Shown in pieces: positions 1 to 10,300 of a DNA stretch of 64,000 bases. The stretch spans positions 2,194,501-2,258,500 of the forward strand of contig NC_014230.1 in NCBI RefSeq assembly GCF_000196315.1. The letters run 5' to 3'. The notes under the pieces were generated by a model. It worked only from the letters and a program-made list of their open reading frames with translations, was not told the DNA's origin and ran no database searches. Each line of letters begins with the position of its first letter. The stretch's first letter is position 1. The DNA is from Croceibacter atlanticus HTCC2559 (lineage in GTDB: Bacteria > Bacteroidota > Bacteroidia > Flavobacteriales > Flavobacteriaceae). The translations under genes were made by a program, and so were the position numbers.

Positions 1-44
1 TTGAAAGCCTTTATTAATCACGTATTTTTAAGTAAAACTTAACT

Positions 45-1310
45 ATGAAATATATAACAACATTACTTTGTTTTGCAGTGTTAATGAGCTGTAAATCTAA
101 ACTTAGCAAAGAGGAAAAAGAAACTATTGCAGAAACAGCATCGCCAGTTACGGTTGAAACCGCAATAGGTCCATTAACACTTGAAGCTCCATTCTCCAGT
201 AAATCTGTAACAAAAAACAGTAAAGTAATTGCTTGGCCAGAAGGCCAAACACCACTTGCTCCAGAAGGATTTAAGGTCACTCGTTTTGCAGATGAGTTAG
301 AACACCCAAGATGGACTTACATTGCGCCAAATAACGATATTTTCGTAACAGAAAGTAACACTAAAAATAGTGCTAATAGAATTTCACTTTTAAGAGATAA
401 TGATAACGATGGTGAAATAGATGAACGTTTTGTTTTTAAGGAAGGCTTAAATCAACCTTTTGGTATGCTTATTATTAATGATACATTTTATGTAGCTAAT
501 ACAGATGGCTTGTACAGTTTTCCATACACCGAAGGTGATACTAGTTTAAAAGGTGAAGGTACTAAGATTGTTGAGCTTTCAGCTAGTGGTTATAACAACC
601 ATTGGACACGAAATATTATCACTAATAAAGCTAAGGACAAAATATACATCTCTGTTGGTTCTGCTAGTAATGTAGGAGAGCAAGGCATGGAAAAAGAAGA
701 CCGTCGTGCTACAATTCTAGAAGTTAACCTAGACGGCTCTGGTGAAATTACTTATGCAAGTGGATTAAGAAACCCAGTTGGAATGGATTGGAATCCTGTT
801 ACCGGAGAATTATGGACAGCAGTAAACGAACGTGATAAGTTAGGAAACAACCTTGTACCAGATTATATTACAAGTGTAAAAAAAGGTGGTTGGTACGGCT
901 GGCCTTATAGCTATTATGGACAAATAAATGATCCTAGATGGAAAGACGAACCACACCAAGATTTGGTAGATAAAGCAATAATGCCAGATGTTCCTGTTGG
1001 TAACCATACCGCATCTTTAGGTTTAACATTTTATACGGCAGATCAATTTCCTGAAACATATAAAAATGGTGCATTTGTAGGCCAACACGGTTCTTGGAAT
1101 AGAGCAGAATTTTCTGGATACAAAGTACTGTATGTTCCATTTAACAATGGTAAGCCCCAAAAACCACAAGACTTTTTAACTGGCTTTATTGCTTCAGAAG
1201 AAGAAAGTACGGTGTATGGTCGTCCTGTTTGTGTAGCTGTAGCGCCAGATGGTAGCCTTTTAGTAAATGATGATGATGCAGGAATCATCTGGAAAGTTTC
1301 AGCTAAATAG
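45..1310 (+). CDS. Sorbosone dehydrogenase-like PQQ-type sugar dehydrogenase, lipoprotein
   Basis: A 421-residue beta-propeller protein of the sorbosone/glucose dehydrogenase (GSDH) type, predicted to oxidise sugars or aldoses with PQQ. The N-terminus is a lipoprotein signal ending LMSC with Cys16, so it should sit in the envelope. Recognisable family segments are GLNQPFGM, GLRNPVGMDWNP and QHGSWNR; a DNDNDGEID stretch near residue 115-125 looks like a calcium-binding DxDxDG loop. The substrate cannot be told from sequence. It is followed by an alcohol dehydrogenase on the same strand, 124 bases away, with an inverted repeat between them, so co-transcription is doubtful. Confidence 0.85.
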   Translation: MKYITTLLCFAVLMSCKSKLSKEEKETIAETASPVTVETAIGPLTLEAPFSSKSVTKNSKVIAWPEGQTPLAPEGFKVTRFADELEHPRWTYIAPNNDIFVTESNTKNSANRISLLRDNDNDGEIDERFVFKEGLNQPFGMLIINDTFYVANTDGLYSFPYTEGDTSLKGEGTKIVELSASGYNNHWTRNIITNKAKDKIYISVGSASNVGEQGMEKEDRRATILEVNLDGSGEITYASGLRNPVGMDWNPVTGELWTAVNERDKLGNNLVPDYITSVKKGGWYGWPYSYYGQINDPRWKDEPHQDLVDKAIMPDVPVGNHTASLGLTFYTADQFPETYKNGAFVGQHGSWNRAEFSGYKVLYVPFNNGKPQKPQDFLTGFIASEEESTVYGRPVCVAVAPDGSLLVNDDDAGIIWKVSAK

Positions 1311-1329
1311 ATTTATAATCGATACCATA

Positions 1330-1394
1330 TTACCATAGGTTAATTAATGTTGTTAAACTTCAACTAAAGCCTTATAAACAAAAGGCTATGGTAA
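1330..1394. repeat. Inverted repeat in the intergenic gap, possible weak terminator
   Basis: TTACCATAG at 1330-1338 is the exact reverse complement of CTATGGTAA at 1386-1394. A second, inner pair (AGCCTT at 1368-1373, AAGGCT at 1382-1387) partly overlaps the outer 3' arm, so the two hairpins exclude each other. No clean T-tract follows. It may end the upstream transcript or shape the leader of the alcohol dehydrogenase gene. Confidence 0.3.
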
Positions 1395-1434
1395 AATAAC
1401 AACGTATTTTTAAAGTAAAATTATAAATAATTAT

Positions 1435-2484
1435 ATGAGTACTATAAAAGCATACGGCGCAAAGAGTAGTGATGCCGATTTAAAAGAAATGACTATTGAA
1501 CGTAGAGACGTTACAGATCGCGATGTAAAAATTGAGATTTCCTACTGCGGTGTTTGTCATAGTGATATACATACAGTAAGAAACGATTGGGGTGGCTCTA
1601 AATATCCTGTTGTTCCAGGACATGAAATTATTGGTCGCGTTATAGAAGTAGGAAGTGATGTTTCTAACTTTAAAAAAGGCGAGCTAGTAGGAGTAGGCTG
1701 TATGGTAGATTCTTGTAGAGAGTGTAGTGCTTGTAAAGACGATCTTGAACAATTTTGTGAAGAAGGAATGGTTGGCACATATAACGGTAAGGATAAGCAC
1801 TTAGGTGGACATACCTTTGGTGGCTATTCTGAAACTATTGTTGTAGATAAATATTACGTACTTAAAGTACCAGAAAACTTAGACGAAAAAGCAGTAGCAC
1901 CTTTACTATGTGCAGGAATAACAACGTATTCTCCTTTAAAACATTGGAATGTAAAGAAAGGTGATAAAGTAGGAGTTATAGGTCTTGGTGGTTTAGGTCA
2001 TATGGGTATTAAAATAGCTGCAGCAATGGGAGCAGAAGTTGTAATGATTACAACATCACCTTCTAAAGCAGATGATGCAAAGCGTTTAGGCGCATCTTCA
2101 GTCTTAATCTCAAAGAATGAAGACGATATGAAAAAGCACAAAGGATCTTTTGATTTCTTGTTGAATACGGTTCCTGTAAAACACGATATTAATCCTTATA
2201 TACAATTATTAAAACGTGATTCTACAATGTGTATGGTAGGTGCCATTGAACCTTTAGAGCCAATGCATGGTGGCGGATTAATAATGGGACGTAAGCGTGT
2301 TGCTGGTTCTCTTATTGGAGGTATTAAAGAAACACAGGAAATGTTAGATTTTTGTGGAGAACATAATATTGTGAGTGATGTAGAAATGATAGATATGGAT
2401 ACTATTAACACTGCTTACGAAAGAGTTACAAACTCAGATGTGAAATACCGTTTTGTAATCGATATGCAATCCTTGAAAAATTAA
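1435..2484 (+). CDS. Zinc-dependent NAD(P) alcohol dehydrogenase, CAD/YahK type
   Basis: A 349-residue medium-chain dehydrogenase of the cinnamyl-alcohol/YahK group, a cytoplasmic aldehyde reductase or alcohol dehydrogenase. Catalytic zinc ligands are seen in CGVCHSD and GHE near the N-terminus. The four structural zinc cysteines lie in the segment SCRECSACKDDLEQFC (about residues 100-115). The Rossmann motif is GLGGLGHMG near residue 182. The second strand is followed by TTSPSK, whose Ser and Lys fit NADPH rather than NADH preference. The length is normal for the family. A good terminator follows directly. The physiological substrate is not evident. Confidence 0.93.
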   Translation: MSTIKAYGAKSSDADLKEMTIERRDVTDRDVKIEISYCGVCHSDIHTVRNDWGGSKYPVVPGHEIIGRVIEVGSDVSNFKKGELVGVGCMVDSCRECSACKDDLEQFCEEGMVGTYNGKDKHLGGHTFGGYSETIVVDKYYVLKVPENLDEKAVAPLLCAGITTYSPLKHWNVKKGDKVGVIGLGGLGHMGIKIAAAMGAEVVMITTSPSKADDAKRLGASSVLISKNEDDMKKHKGSFDFLLNTVPVKHDINPYIQLLKRDSTMCMVGAIEPLEPMHGGGLIMGRKRVAGSLIGGIKETQEMLDFCGEHNIVSDVEMIDMDTINTAYERVTNSDVKYRFVIDMQSLKN

Positions 2485-2504
2485 TTTTTGTTATTGAATT
2501 AATT

Positions 2505-2536
2505 AAGCCGGTAAGTCTTACTTATCGGCTTTTTTA
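2505..2536 (+). terminator. Rho-independent terminator of the alcohol dehydrogenase gene
   Basis: An 11-bp stem (2505-2515 with 2521-2531, one G-T wobble) with a TCTTA loop is followed by a run of T. It lies 20 bases after the stop codon. Confidence 0.85.
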
Positions 2537-2596
2537 GTTCTTAATGATAGTTATATTTAAAATCGTACAGGTATAGCAAAACATAAAATAAGCACC

Positions 2597-2604
2597 TACA
2601 TTTG
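2597..2604 (+). promoter_or_regulatory. Candidate -7 box of the EamA transporter gene
   Basis: TACATTTG fits the Bacteroidota -7 consensus TAnnTTTG. No TTG is seen at the usual -33 distance, so the match rests on one box. Transcription would begin at or just before the 13-bp hairpin at 2607-2638. Confidence 0.45.
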
Positions 2605-2606
2605 TT

Positions 2607-2638
2607 AAGCCTTAAAAGAAAGGAATCTTTTAAGGCTT
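2607..2638 (+). promoter_or_regulatory. Perfect 13-bp hairpin in the leader of the EamA transporter gene
   Basis: 2607-2619 pairs without mismatch with 2626-2638 around an AAGGAA loop, and is followed by the T-rich stretch TTATTATTTTG directly before the ATG at 2651. It has the form of an intrinsic terminator, yet the upstream gene already has one at 2505. Its place between the -7 box and the start codon suggests attenuation or transcript stabilisation. Confidence 0.5.
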
Positions 2639-2650
2639 TATTATTTTGTA

Positions 2651-3559
2651 ATGAAAAGTAATCCGCTTCTTATAATTGTTGCTTTCTTCTCAATCTATGT
2701 ATTTTGGGGCTCTACCTATGTAATGAATAAGTTAGCTGTTACAGAGTTAGATCCTTTAATGTTAGCATGTATTCGCTTTACAGCTGCAGGATCTTTAATT
2801 TTTATCATTGCTAAATGTTTAAAATTATCCCTTAAAATTTCTAAGAAACAACTATTGAATTGTGCTTTGGCAGGATTTTTATTTCTTGCATACGGTAACG
2901 GGATGTTTGTTTGGGCATTACAATTTGTAGATAGTGGCTTTGCTGCTATTGAAGCGTCATTACAACCTTTACTTATTCTAGTTTTAATGCGAATTGTAGA
3001 TAGAAAACCTATTAAACTAAAATCTGTTGTTGGTATAATTTTAGGAATTATAGGAATTTATTTATTAGTAAGTCAACAGGAGCTTACTACACAAGAAGGT
3101 AGCGTTTTAGGAATGCTAGTAATTTTTACCTGTGTCTTAAGTTGGTGTATAGGTAGCGTCTTTGTTTCTAAAGCCGAACTACCAAAAAACTTTTTTGTAA
3201 ACACTGGTTATCAAATGCTTCTTGGTGGTTTTATGTTGGGTATAGCAAGTGTAATAACTGGAGAGACTTGGAGCTTTCCTACAACTTGGCAAACCAGTAC
3301 ACAACTTTCTTTATTAGGACTAATATTTTTTGGAAGTATAGCCGCATTTACGTCGTTTAATTACTTATTAAAAGTTGTCTCAACAGAAAAAGTGGCAACA
3401 TCTGCCTATATAAATCCCATAATAGCTATTTTTTTAGGATGGTACTTTTTAGATGAAACAATTACCACACAGACATTAGTATCTGCAGCTGTATTGCTTA
3501 CAGGCGTTTACTTTATTAATAGCAGTAAGAAAATGAAAAAAGGAAAAAAGTTTACATAA
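2651..3559 (+). CDS. EamA/DMT-family transporter
   Basis: A 302-residue, very hydrophobic inner membrane protein with about ten membrane segments in two EamA repeats. The first opens with FWGSTYVMNKLAV, a typical DMT start; the second covers roughly residues 155-295. Members export metabolites such as amino acids or drugs; no substrate can be named here. The C-terminus is Lys-rich and cytoplasmic. It has its own candidate promoter and hairpin and ends in a bidirectional terminator, so it is probably transcribed alone. Confidence 0.9.
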   Translation: MKSNPLLIIVAFFSIYVFWGSTYVMNKLAVTELDPLMLACIRFTAAGSLIFIIAKCLKLSLKISKKQLLNCALAGFLFLAYGNGMFVWALQFVDSGFAAIEASLQPLLILVLMRIVDRKPIKLKSVVGIILGIIGIYLLVSQQELTTQEGSVLGMLVIFTCVLSWCIGSVFVSKAELPKNFFVNTGYQMLLGGFMLGIASVITGETWSFPTTWQTSTQLSLLGLIFFGSIAAFTSFNYLLKVVSTEKVATSAYINPIIAIFLGWYFLDETITTQTLVSAAVLLTGVYFINSSKKMKKGKKFT

Positions 3560-3560
3560 A

Positions 3561-3592
3561 AAAAGCGACCCATTATTAAATAAGTCGCTTTT
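3561..3592. terminator. Bidirectional terminator
   Basis: AAAAGCGAC at 3561-3569 pairs with GTCGCTTTT at 3584-3592. A-rich and T-rich flanks let it serve both the EamA gene (plus strand) and the YtxH-like gene (minus strand). Confidence 0.75.
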
Positions 3593-3612
3593 ACATTTCT
3601 ACTTGTATTTAA

Positions 3613-3882
3613 TTAAGATACTAACTCTTTAGCATCTTCATTTACATTTTTACTAGTGTTAGCAATCTTACCTTTTACTTTATCAAAAGTATCTGTAACA
3701 GTATCGCTTACATCACCAGCTGTATCTTTTATTTTTGTACCAGCATCATTAAGTGTAGACTTAATTTTATCCTTTTTGTCTTTCGGTAATTTTTTATATC
3801 CTAAAACGGCTAAGGCACTTACACCTAATCCTATTAACGCTGCTATTCCTAAACCTTTGTCTCTCGTATTCATAATCTTCAA
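3613..3882 (-). CDS. Small YtxH-like membrane-anchored protein
   Basis: An 89-residue protein with one N-terminal membrane segment (about residues 10-30, ending GYKKL) and a charged, Lys/Asp-rich tail with phased hydrophobic residues that looks like an amphipathic helix (DAGTKIKDTAGDVSDTV and onward). This is the layout of YtxH/LEA-like stress proteins. A second protein of the same layout lies at 15946-16155. The function is unknown; family members are often induced by general stress. Confidence 0.7.
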   Translation of the reverse strand: MKIMNTRDKGLGIAALIGLGVSALAVLGYKKLPKDKKDKIKSTLNDAGTKIKDTAGDVSDTVTDTFDKVKGKIANTSKNVNEDAKELVS

Positions 3883-3993
3883 TTTTTGGTTAATTATAAT
3901 ATGTGTTGCAATAACTTTTATTGCATAGTATATTGGACAAGATTCATACCATAAAGTCTTAAAAATATATAAATGTTGTAGTAGCTTCGCATT

Positions 3994-5268
3994 ATGGAAA
4001 AGAAAAAGAATGATCCTTACGCAGCACTGCGATTTAGAGAGTTTAATATCTTCTTATTAGTACGTTTTGCTATGGTGTTTGCGTGGTCTATGCAATTTGT
4101 CGTGATAGAGTGGCAGGTTTATAGTATAACTAAAGATCCTTTTTCATTAGGTATTATTGGTTTAATGGAAGTTATTCCGGCTGTCTCTTTGGCATTGTTT
4201 GCAGGTCATGTTGTAGATCAAAAAGAAAAGAAAGGATTATTGTTAAAGTGTATACTAGGTTTTTCTGTCATTAGTTTTGGACTATTTCTCATTACCTGGC
4301 CAGAAGTAATAGGAGACTGGTCTCAAAATACAGTATTGTATACAATTTATGCACTGGTATTTTTAGGAGGTGTTGTAAGATCATTTATTGGTCCCACTAT
4401 ATTCTCATTATTCTCATTACTTGTTCCTAAGAAAATATATCCTAATGCTGCAACTTGGAGTAGCTCTGTATGGCAAATGGGTGCAGTTGTTGGACCTGCC
4501 ATTGCCGGATTTGCCATTAATTGGATAGGTGTACATTGGTCTATGTGTTTTGTATTTGCATGTTCTTTAGTGGCATTTTTAAGTTTAACTCAAATACCTA
4601 AGAAACCAATTTTAAATACTAAGATAGGCGAACCAGTTTTTAAGAGCTTAAAGGAAGGATTAAACTTTGTGTTTTCTACTAAGATAATATTAGGTGCGTT
4701 AACATTAGATATGTTTGCAGTTCTATTTGGTGGTGCAGTAGCGTTGCTTCCTGTTTTTGCGCAAGATATCTTAAAGGTAGGACCAGAAGGCTTTGGAGTA
4801 TTAAGAGCTGCGCCAGCAGTTGGCGCATTAATCATCATGTTTACCTCTGCGTATTTTCCTCTCAATAAAAATGCAGGCTACAAATTATTAGGTGCCATAT
4901 TTGCTTTTGGCTGTTGTATAATATTATTTGGAGTGTCTACTTGGTTCTGGGTTTCTGTAATTGCATTATTCTTAAGTGGTATAACAGATGGTATTTCTAT
5001 GATTATAAGACAAACCATATTACAATTGCGAACACCAGATGAAATGCGTGGTCGTGTGGCTTCTGTAAACTCTATGTTTGTAGGGTCTTCTAATGAGTTA
5101 GGTGCTTTTGAAAGTGGCTTAACAGCAAAACTTATGGGAACAGTTACTGCTGTAATATTTGGCGGTAGTATGACGCTAATTACAGTGGTTTCTACTGGAG
5201 CATTGTTACCAAGTTTAAGAAAATTAGATCTTCGGAAAGACTTAGAAGAACATGAACTTAAAGAATAA
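3994..5268 (+). CDS. MFS transporter, EntS-like
   Basis: A 424-residue major facilitator with about twelve membrane segments, of the MFS_3 (enterobactin exporter EntS-like) group. The start MEKKKNDPYAALRFREF and the VIEWQVYSITKDPF segment after helix 1 are typical. The loop GHVVDQKEKKG between helices 2 and 3 matches the family's conserved G-x3-D-(R/K) motif. The substrate is unknown; relatives export siderophores or drugs, but no siderophore genes are nearby. A strong terminator follows. TAGCTTCG just before the start is a weak -7-like match. Confidence 0.88.
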   Translation: MEKKKNDPYAALRFREFNIFLLVRFAMVFAWSMQFVVIEWQVYSITKDPFSLGIIGLMEVIPAVSLALFAGHVVDQKEKKGLLLKCILGFSVISFGLFLITWPEVIGDWSQNTVLYTIYALVFLGGVVRSFIGPTIFSLFSLLVPKKIYPNAATWSSSVWQMGAVVGPAIAGFAINWIGVHWSMCFVFACSLVAFLSLTQIPKKPILNTKIGEPVFKSLKEGLNFVFSTKIILGALTLDMFAVLFGGAVALLPVFAQDILKVGPEGFGVLRAAPAVGALIIMFTSAYFPLNKNAGYKLLGAIFAFGCCIILFGVSTWFWVSVIALFLSGITDGISMIIRQTILQLRTPDEMRGRVASVNSMFVGSSNELGAFESGLTAKLMGTVTAVIFGGSMTLITVVSTGALLPSLRKLDLRKDLEEHELKE

Positions 5269-5271
5269 ATA

Positions 5272-5314
5272 AAAACCCTCTTATGCAAACAACACATAAG
5301 AGGGTTTTCTTTTT
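5272..5314 (+). terminator. Strong rho-independent terminator of the MFS gene
   Basis: A perfect 14-bp stem (5272-5285 with 5295-5308) is followed by TTTTCTTTTTT. It could also work in the other direction for the efflux operon ending at 5332. Confidence 0.9.
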
Positions 5315-5331
5315 TGAACGAATATTTGGCC

Positions 5332-5940
5332 TTAGTAAATAACTTTATAGTCTGAATTTACAATACCCTTTAAGTTATTTATAATTAAGTGATCTAATAA
5401 TACATCTGATGAATAAAGAGAGAATAGGTTATCAGATTTGAAAACAACATTATCTACCCTCAAAAAATACAATTGTGATACCAATTTAATATCTACATTA
5501 TTTCTAATAATAGTATTTTCCTTAGCATCAACTAGTAAATAATAAATCATTTGGTGTACAACATCACTTCTAAAACCTTCAAAAACAACATCTGCTTTAG
5601 GATAATATTTCTTAAGTCCATTAATAAATGAAGGTTTAAATTCTTTTAAATAGTTAAAGCATATCTTATAAATCCAAATAATCTTTTGAATAGCATCTTT
5701 GTCTTTATCTTCCAATATGGCGTTTAATTTAGACATGACTTCTTCTAAGAGATGGTTAACGCTTTCAGCAACCAAATCTTCTTTATTCTTAAAGTGCTTA
5801 TAAATTGTTTTTTTAGAGATTCCCAGTTCATTGGCCAATTCATCTAGCGTAAACCGTTTACTGCCAAATTTTGTGAACCGAGAAGCTGCGTGTTTTAATA
5901 ACTCTGTTTTTTCCATCTCTTTTATCTTATTGCCATCCAC
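5332..5940 (-). CDS. TetR/AcrR-family regulator, last gene of the efflux operon
   Basis: A 202-residue TetR-type repressor. The N-terminal helix-turn-helix is clear (TLDELANELGISKKTIYKHF, about residues 27-46); the rest is a variable ligand domain. As drawn, the start overlaps the end of the outer membrane factor gene by 14 bases. A second Met at 5916 (MEKTELLKHA) would leave a short gap and gives a more family-like N-terminus, so the true start is uncertain. Its place as fifth gene of the RND operon suggests it senses a pump substrate or controls the pump. Confidence 0.88.
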   Translation of the reverse strand: MDGNKIKEMEKTELLKHAASRFTKFGSKRFTLDELANELGISKKTIYKHFKNKEDLVAESVNHLLEEVMSKLNAILEDKDKDAIQKIIWIYKICFNYLKEFKPSFINGLKKYYPKADVVFEGFRSDVVHQMIYYLLVDAKENTIIRNNVDIKLVSQLYFLRVDNVVFKSDNLFSLYSSDVLLDHLIINNLKGIVNSDYKVIY

Positions 5941-7333
5941 CGCCTAAGGCTTCATATAAATCTATTATATATAGTTGTTGTTGTAGCTTACTGTCTACCA
6001 CATTAAGTTCTGCACTTAATGCACTCTGTCTGGCTGTTAATAAATCTAAGTATGTTGCAAAACCATTGTTTAACAGTTCTTCTGAATTTGTTTCGGCATT
6101 ACGCAAAGCTTCAATTTCAATTAATCTGAATTCATATTTTTCAGTTTCAGCATTATATCCATATAGTGCATTAGAAACTTCTTGACCTGCAATTAATAAC
6201 GATTGTTTAAAATTTAATAAAGCTTGTTCTTGTTGCGCAACAGCAACTTCATTTTGAGTTCTTATGGCACGTTTATTAAAAATAGGCTGTGTAAGACCAC
6301 CTATTATGTTAGCAAATAAAGAATTAGTGTCTATAAGATCTGCCAAGTCTAAACTTTGAAAACCAGCAGTAGCTGTAAGTGTTAATGAAGGATAGTACAT
6401 GCTTTTAGCCACATTTGTTAGTTCAAAAGATTCTATCAATGCATATTCAGCAGCCATTACATCTGGTCTATTTCTTAAAAGAGTAGTAGGAACACCAATT
6501 GCCAAATCTGTGGTAAACTCTAAATCATTAATAGTTCCACGTTCAAAATTTTGAGGTCCCTTTCCCAGTAATATGCTTAGTGTATTTTCTGTTCTAAATA
6601 TAGCAATCTCTAAATCTACAACCAACGCTTTAGCATTATTGAGAAGAGCAACATTTTGGTCAACAGCAACTTGTGTAACCTGTCCAGCGTCTTTTAATGC
6701 TTTTATGGTTACAACACTATTGTCCCTTGTTTCAATTGAAGCCTTAGTAACTTCTAACTGCGCATCTAATGCAAGAAGTTGATAATAAGCTGTAGCAATA
6801 CGCGCGACTAACTCTGTTTTAACTGCTTGGTGAGCAGCAACAGTTTGTAAGTAATTAGCTTGTGTTGCTCTTGAATTACTTCTGATTTTTCCCCAAATAT
6901 CTGCTTCCCAAGACAAACTTGCATTAATCTCAAATTGATCTGTAGAAGTATTTGAAAGAAAAGACCCAAATTGAGAATTTTTTGAAAGTTCTTGATGTGT
7001 TAGGGTTGCATTAGCACCTAATGTTGGCAAGTAGCCTGCCTTTCCTTGTTTTACATAAGCTTCTGCAGCAACTATTTGCTGCAAAGCAATACGTATGTCT
7101 ATATTATTAGAAAGACCTTCTTCTATATAGTTCACTAAATATTGATCCTTAAATAAATCTTTATATGAAACCGTTGCTGCAGATATACTATCCTGTGGTA
7201 ATTGGTCTGTTCTAAATAAATTTTCTGTAGTGCTAAGTTCTGGTCTTGTATAATCTTTGGCAACAAAACAAGAGGTTAGTAGTGCAGAAACACTTACTAT
7301 AGCAACTATGTTATATATGATTCCTTTTCTCAT
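5927..7333 (-). CDS. Outer membrane efflux lipoprotein, NodT/TolC type
   Basis: A 468-residue outer membrane factor of an RND pump. The signal peptide ends in a lipobox LLTSC with Cys22, and TRPEL follows soon after, both standard for the NodT group. Two TolC-like repeats with long coiled-coil helices follow; the second repeat contains LTATAGFQS and the C-terminal YIDLYEALGGGWQ typical of the family. Only 2 bases separate it from the pump gene, so translation is probably coupled. Confidence 0.93.
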   Translation of the reverse strand: MRKGIIYNIVAIVSVSALLTSCFVAKDYTRPELSTTENLFRTDQLPQDSISAATVSYKDLFKDQYLVNYIEEGLSNNIDIRIALQQIVAAEAYVKQGKAGYLPTLGANATLTHQELSKNSQFGSFLSNTSTDQFEINASLSWEADIWGKIRSNSRATQANYLQTVAAHQAVKTELVARIATAYYQLLALDAQLEVTKASIETRDNSVVTIKALKDAGQVTQVAVDQNVALLNNAKALVVDLEIAIFRTENTLSILLGKGPQNFERGTINDLEFTTDLAIGVPTTLLRNRPDVMAAEYALIESFELTNVAKSMYYPSLTLTATAGFQSLDLADLIDTNSLFANIIGGLTQPIFNKRAIRTQNEVAVAQQEQALLNFKQSLLIAGQEVSNALYGYNAETEKYEFRLIEIEALRNAETNSEELLNNGFATYLDLLTARQSALSAELNVVDSKLQQQLYIIDLYEALGGGWQ

Positions 7334-7335
7334 GT

Positions 7336-10300
7336 CTAAATTGTTTCTTCTAATTTTTTAGATTCTTGTAGTTGAGGGCTGCCAGAAATTTTTTCTTGTA
7401 GCCATTGGAAAAAGATGAATAGAATAGGGATTACAAATACACCAAGAATGGTACCTATAAGAAGACCTCCAACTGCACCAGAACCTATAGATCTGTTTCC
7501 TTCTGCACCTACACCTTTAGCAAGCACAAGTGGCATAAGTCCTAAAATAAAGGCAAAAGATGTCATTAAAATTGGTCTTAATCTTGCTTTAGCACCATCT
7601 ATTGCAGCATCTACAATTGGCTCACCTTGCTTACGGCGTTGCAAGGCAAACTCTACAATTAGTATGGCATTCTTAGCTAATAGCCCTATTAGCATGATTA
7701 ATGCTATTTGAAAATAGATGTTGTTTTCTAATCCTAATACCTTGGTAGTAAAAAAGGCTCCAAATACACCTAAGGGTAATGATAATATTACAGAAAAGGG
7801 TAGTAGGTAGCTTTCATATTGTGCTGCCAATAAAAAGTAAACAAATAGAATACATAGCATGAAAATAATCACAGTTTGATTTCCAGCACTAACTTCTTCT
7901 CTAGAAAGTCCTGAAAATGCGATGTCATATTCACTTGATAATTTTGCAGCTTCTTCTTGTACAATTGCCAATGCATCTCCAGTACTAAAACCAGGATTAG
8001 CAGCACCACTTACTTTAGTTGAATTATATAAGTTGAAACGTGTTACAGTTTGTGGTCCATAAACCCTATTAAGTGTTACAAACTGAGTAATAGGAGTCAT
8101 TTCACCACTGCCAGTTTTAATATAAATCTCATTTAAAGAATTTTTATCTGTACGATCTTCGGGTAACGCTTGCATATATACACGATACTGCTTACCAAAC
8201 CTTGCAAAGTCTGATGCATATACACCACCAATATATCCTTGCATAGTAGAGAAAATACTACTTACAGGAACTCCAAACTTTTTAGCTAACGGTACATTAA
8301 TATCCATCTCATATTGTGGATACTTTGTATTGAAAGAAGATTGGCCATATTGTATTTCTGGATGCGACATTAAATTGCCAATAAACTCTTGTGTTGCAGC
8401 ATCTAAGTCTTTAAAGTCTCCACCAGTACGGTCTAGCAAGTTTACCTCAAACCCAGATGATAATCCAAATCCTGGAATACTAGGAGGCGCAAAAAATATA
8501 ATCTTTGCTTCTGGAATACCCGCAGCAATACCAAATAAACGCTTAGTTATAGCTTCTGTAGATAGGCTTTCATCCTCACGCTCTGACCAATCTTTTAGTT
8601 TAATAAAGCCTAATCCGTAATTACTACCAGATCCACTAATTAAACTACGACCATTTATAAGCGAGATTCCATCTACACCTTCCAACTCTTTTGCTTGATT
8701 GTAAATTTCTTGGTTTATCTCATTTGTTCTATCTATAGATGAGCCTGCAGGTAATTCAACATTAATAAATATTAAACCTCTATCTTCTGTAGGCACGAAA
8801 CCAGTTGGTGTAGTAGTGGCAGACCACCATATACCAACTCCAGCTAAAACTAGAATAGCAACTGTAATCCATTTTTGTCTGTACAGAAAACTTAGAGAAC
8901 GCCCATAGCGTTGTATTGTAGCATTAAAACCACGGTTAAAAGCCCTATAAAAACGTTGTAAAAACCCTTTTTTCTCTTGAGCATCTTCATTATGTGGTTT
9001 TAAAAATAAGGCACATAATGCAGGACTTAACGTTAATGCATTAATTGCCGAAATTAAGATGGCTACAATTAAAGTTACACCAAACTGTTCGTAAAATACA
9101 CCTGTAGGACCTTGTACAAACGTTACTGGAATAAACACTGCTGCCATTACTAATGTAATAGATATAATAGCACCAGATATTTCATTCATAGCGGTTAAAG
9201 TTGCCTTTTTTCCACTTTTTGCACCTTCATCTAACTTGGCATGTACAGCCTCGACAACCACAATGGCGTCATCTACCACAATACCTATGGCGAGTACCAT
9301 TGCAAACAGCGTTAACAGGTTAATAGAGTAACCAAAAAGGTTTAGGAAGAAAAATGTTCCTATTATCGAAACTGGTACGGCTATAGCAGGAATAAGAGTT
9401 GACCTAAAATCCTGTAAGAATATAAATACAACTATAAACACTAATAAAAATGCTTCTAATAAAGTATGCACCACTTTTTCAATAGATGCAGAAAGGAAGT
9501 TATTGGTATCGTAATTTATAAATGCTTCAACTCCTTCTGGAAAATCTTTCTCAAGTCGAGTTAATTCAGATTTAATATCTTCAATAATCTCTTGTGCATT
9601 AGATCCTGCAGTTTGATAAATGGCCAAATTAATACTAGGATAACCATTGGTAGTGGAGCTTGAGTCGTAACCTTGGGCATCTAATTCTACTTTTGCAATA
9701 TCATTAAGCCTTAAGTATTCGCCATTATCTAATGCTTTAATAACAATATTCTCATATTGCTCTGCCGTCTTAAATCGACCACTATAAGTGATAGCATATG
9801 TAAAAGCTTCTCCATTATTTTGTCCTAAGGATCCTGCAGATGCCTCTAAGTTTTGTTCACTCAAAGCTGCAGAAACATCTGCCGGTATAAGACCATAAGC
9901 AGCAAGTTTCTCTGGTTTTAACCAAATACGCATGGCGTAATCTTGTCTCGAAAATACATTAACATCTCCAACACCGTTAACACGTTGTAAAGATGGTATT
10001 ACATTAATTCTTAGGTAATTCTGTATATAAGTGTCATTGTAATCTTCATTTTTAGAAAGTACAGACATAAACATTAAAGCACTAGTTTGTTGCTTTTGTG
10101 TTTGCACTCCTGTTTGTATAACCTCTTGCGGCAATAATGGGTTTGCTCTTGCAACACGGTTTTGTACGTTAACAGCAGCGATATCTGGATCTACATCTTG
10201 ATCAAAGAAAACAGTAATATTAGCGGTTCCATTATTAGTAGCGTCTGATGTTATGTAGGTCATACCTTCCACACCATTAATTTGTTCCTCAATAGGAATT

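Noticed and set aside
934-1288. Minus-strand open frames of 68 and 81 codons inside the sorbosone dehydrogenase gene
   Set aside because: Antisense shadows of a well-supported gene, without domains or start signals.
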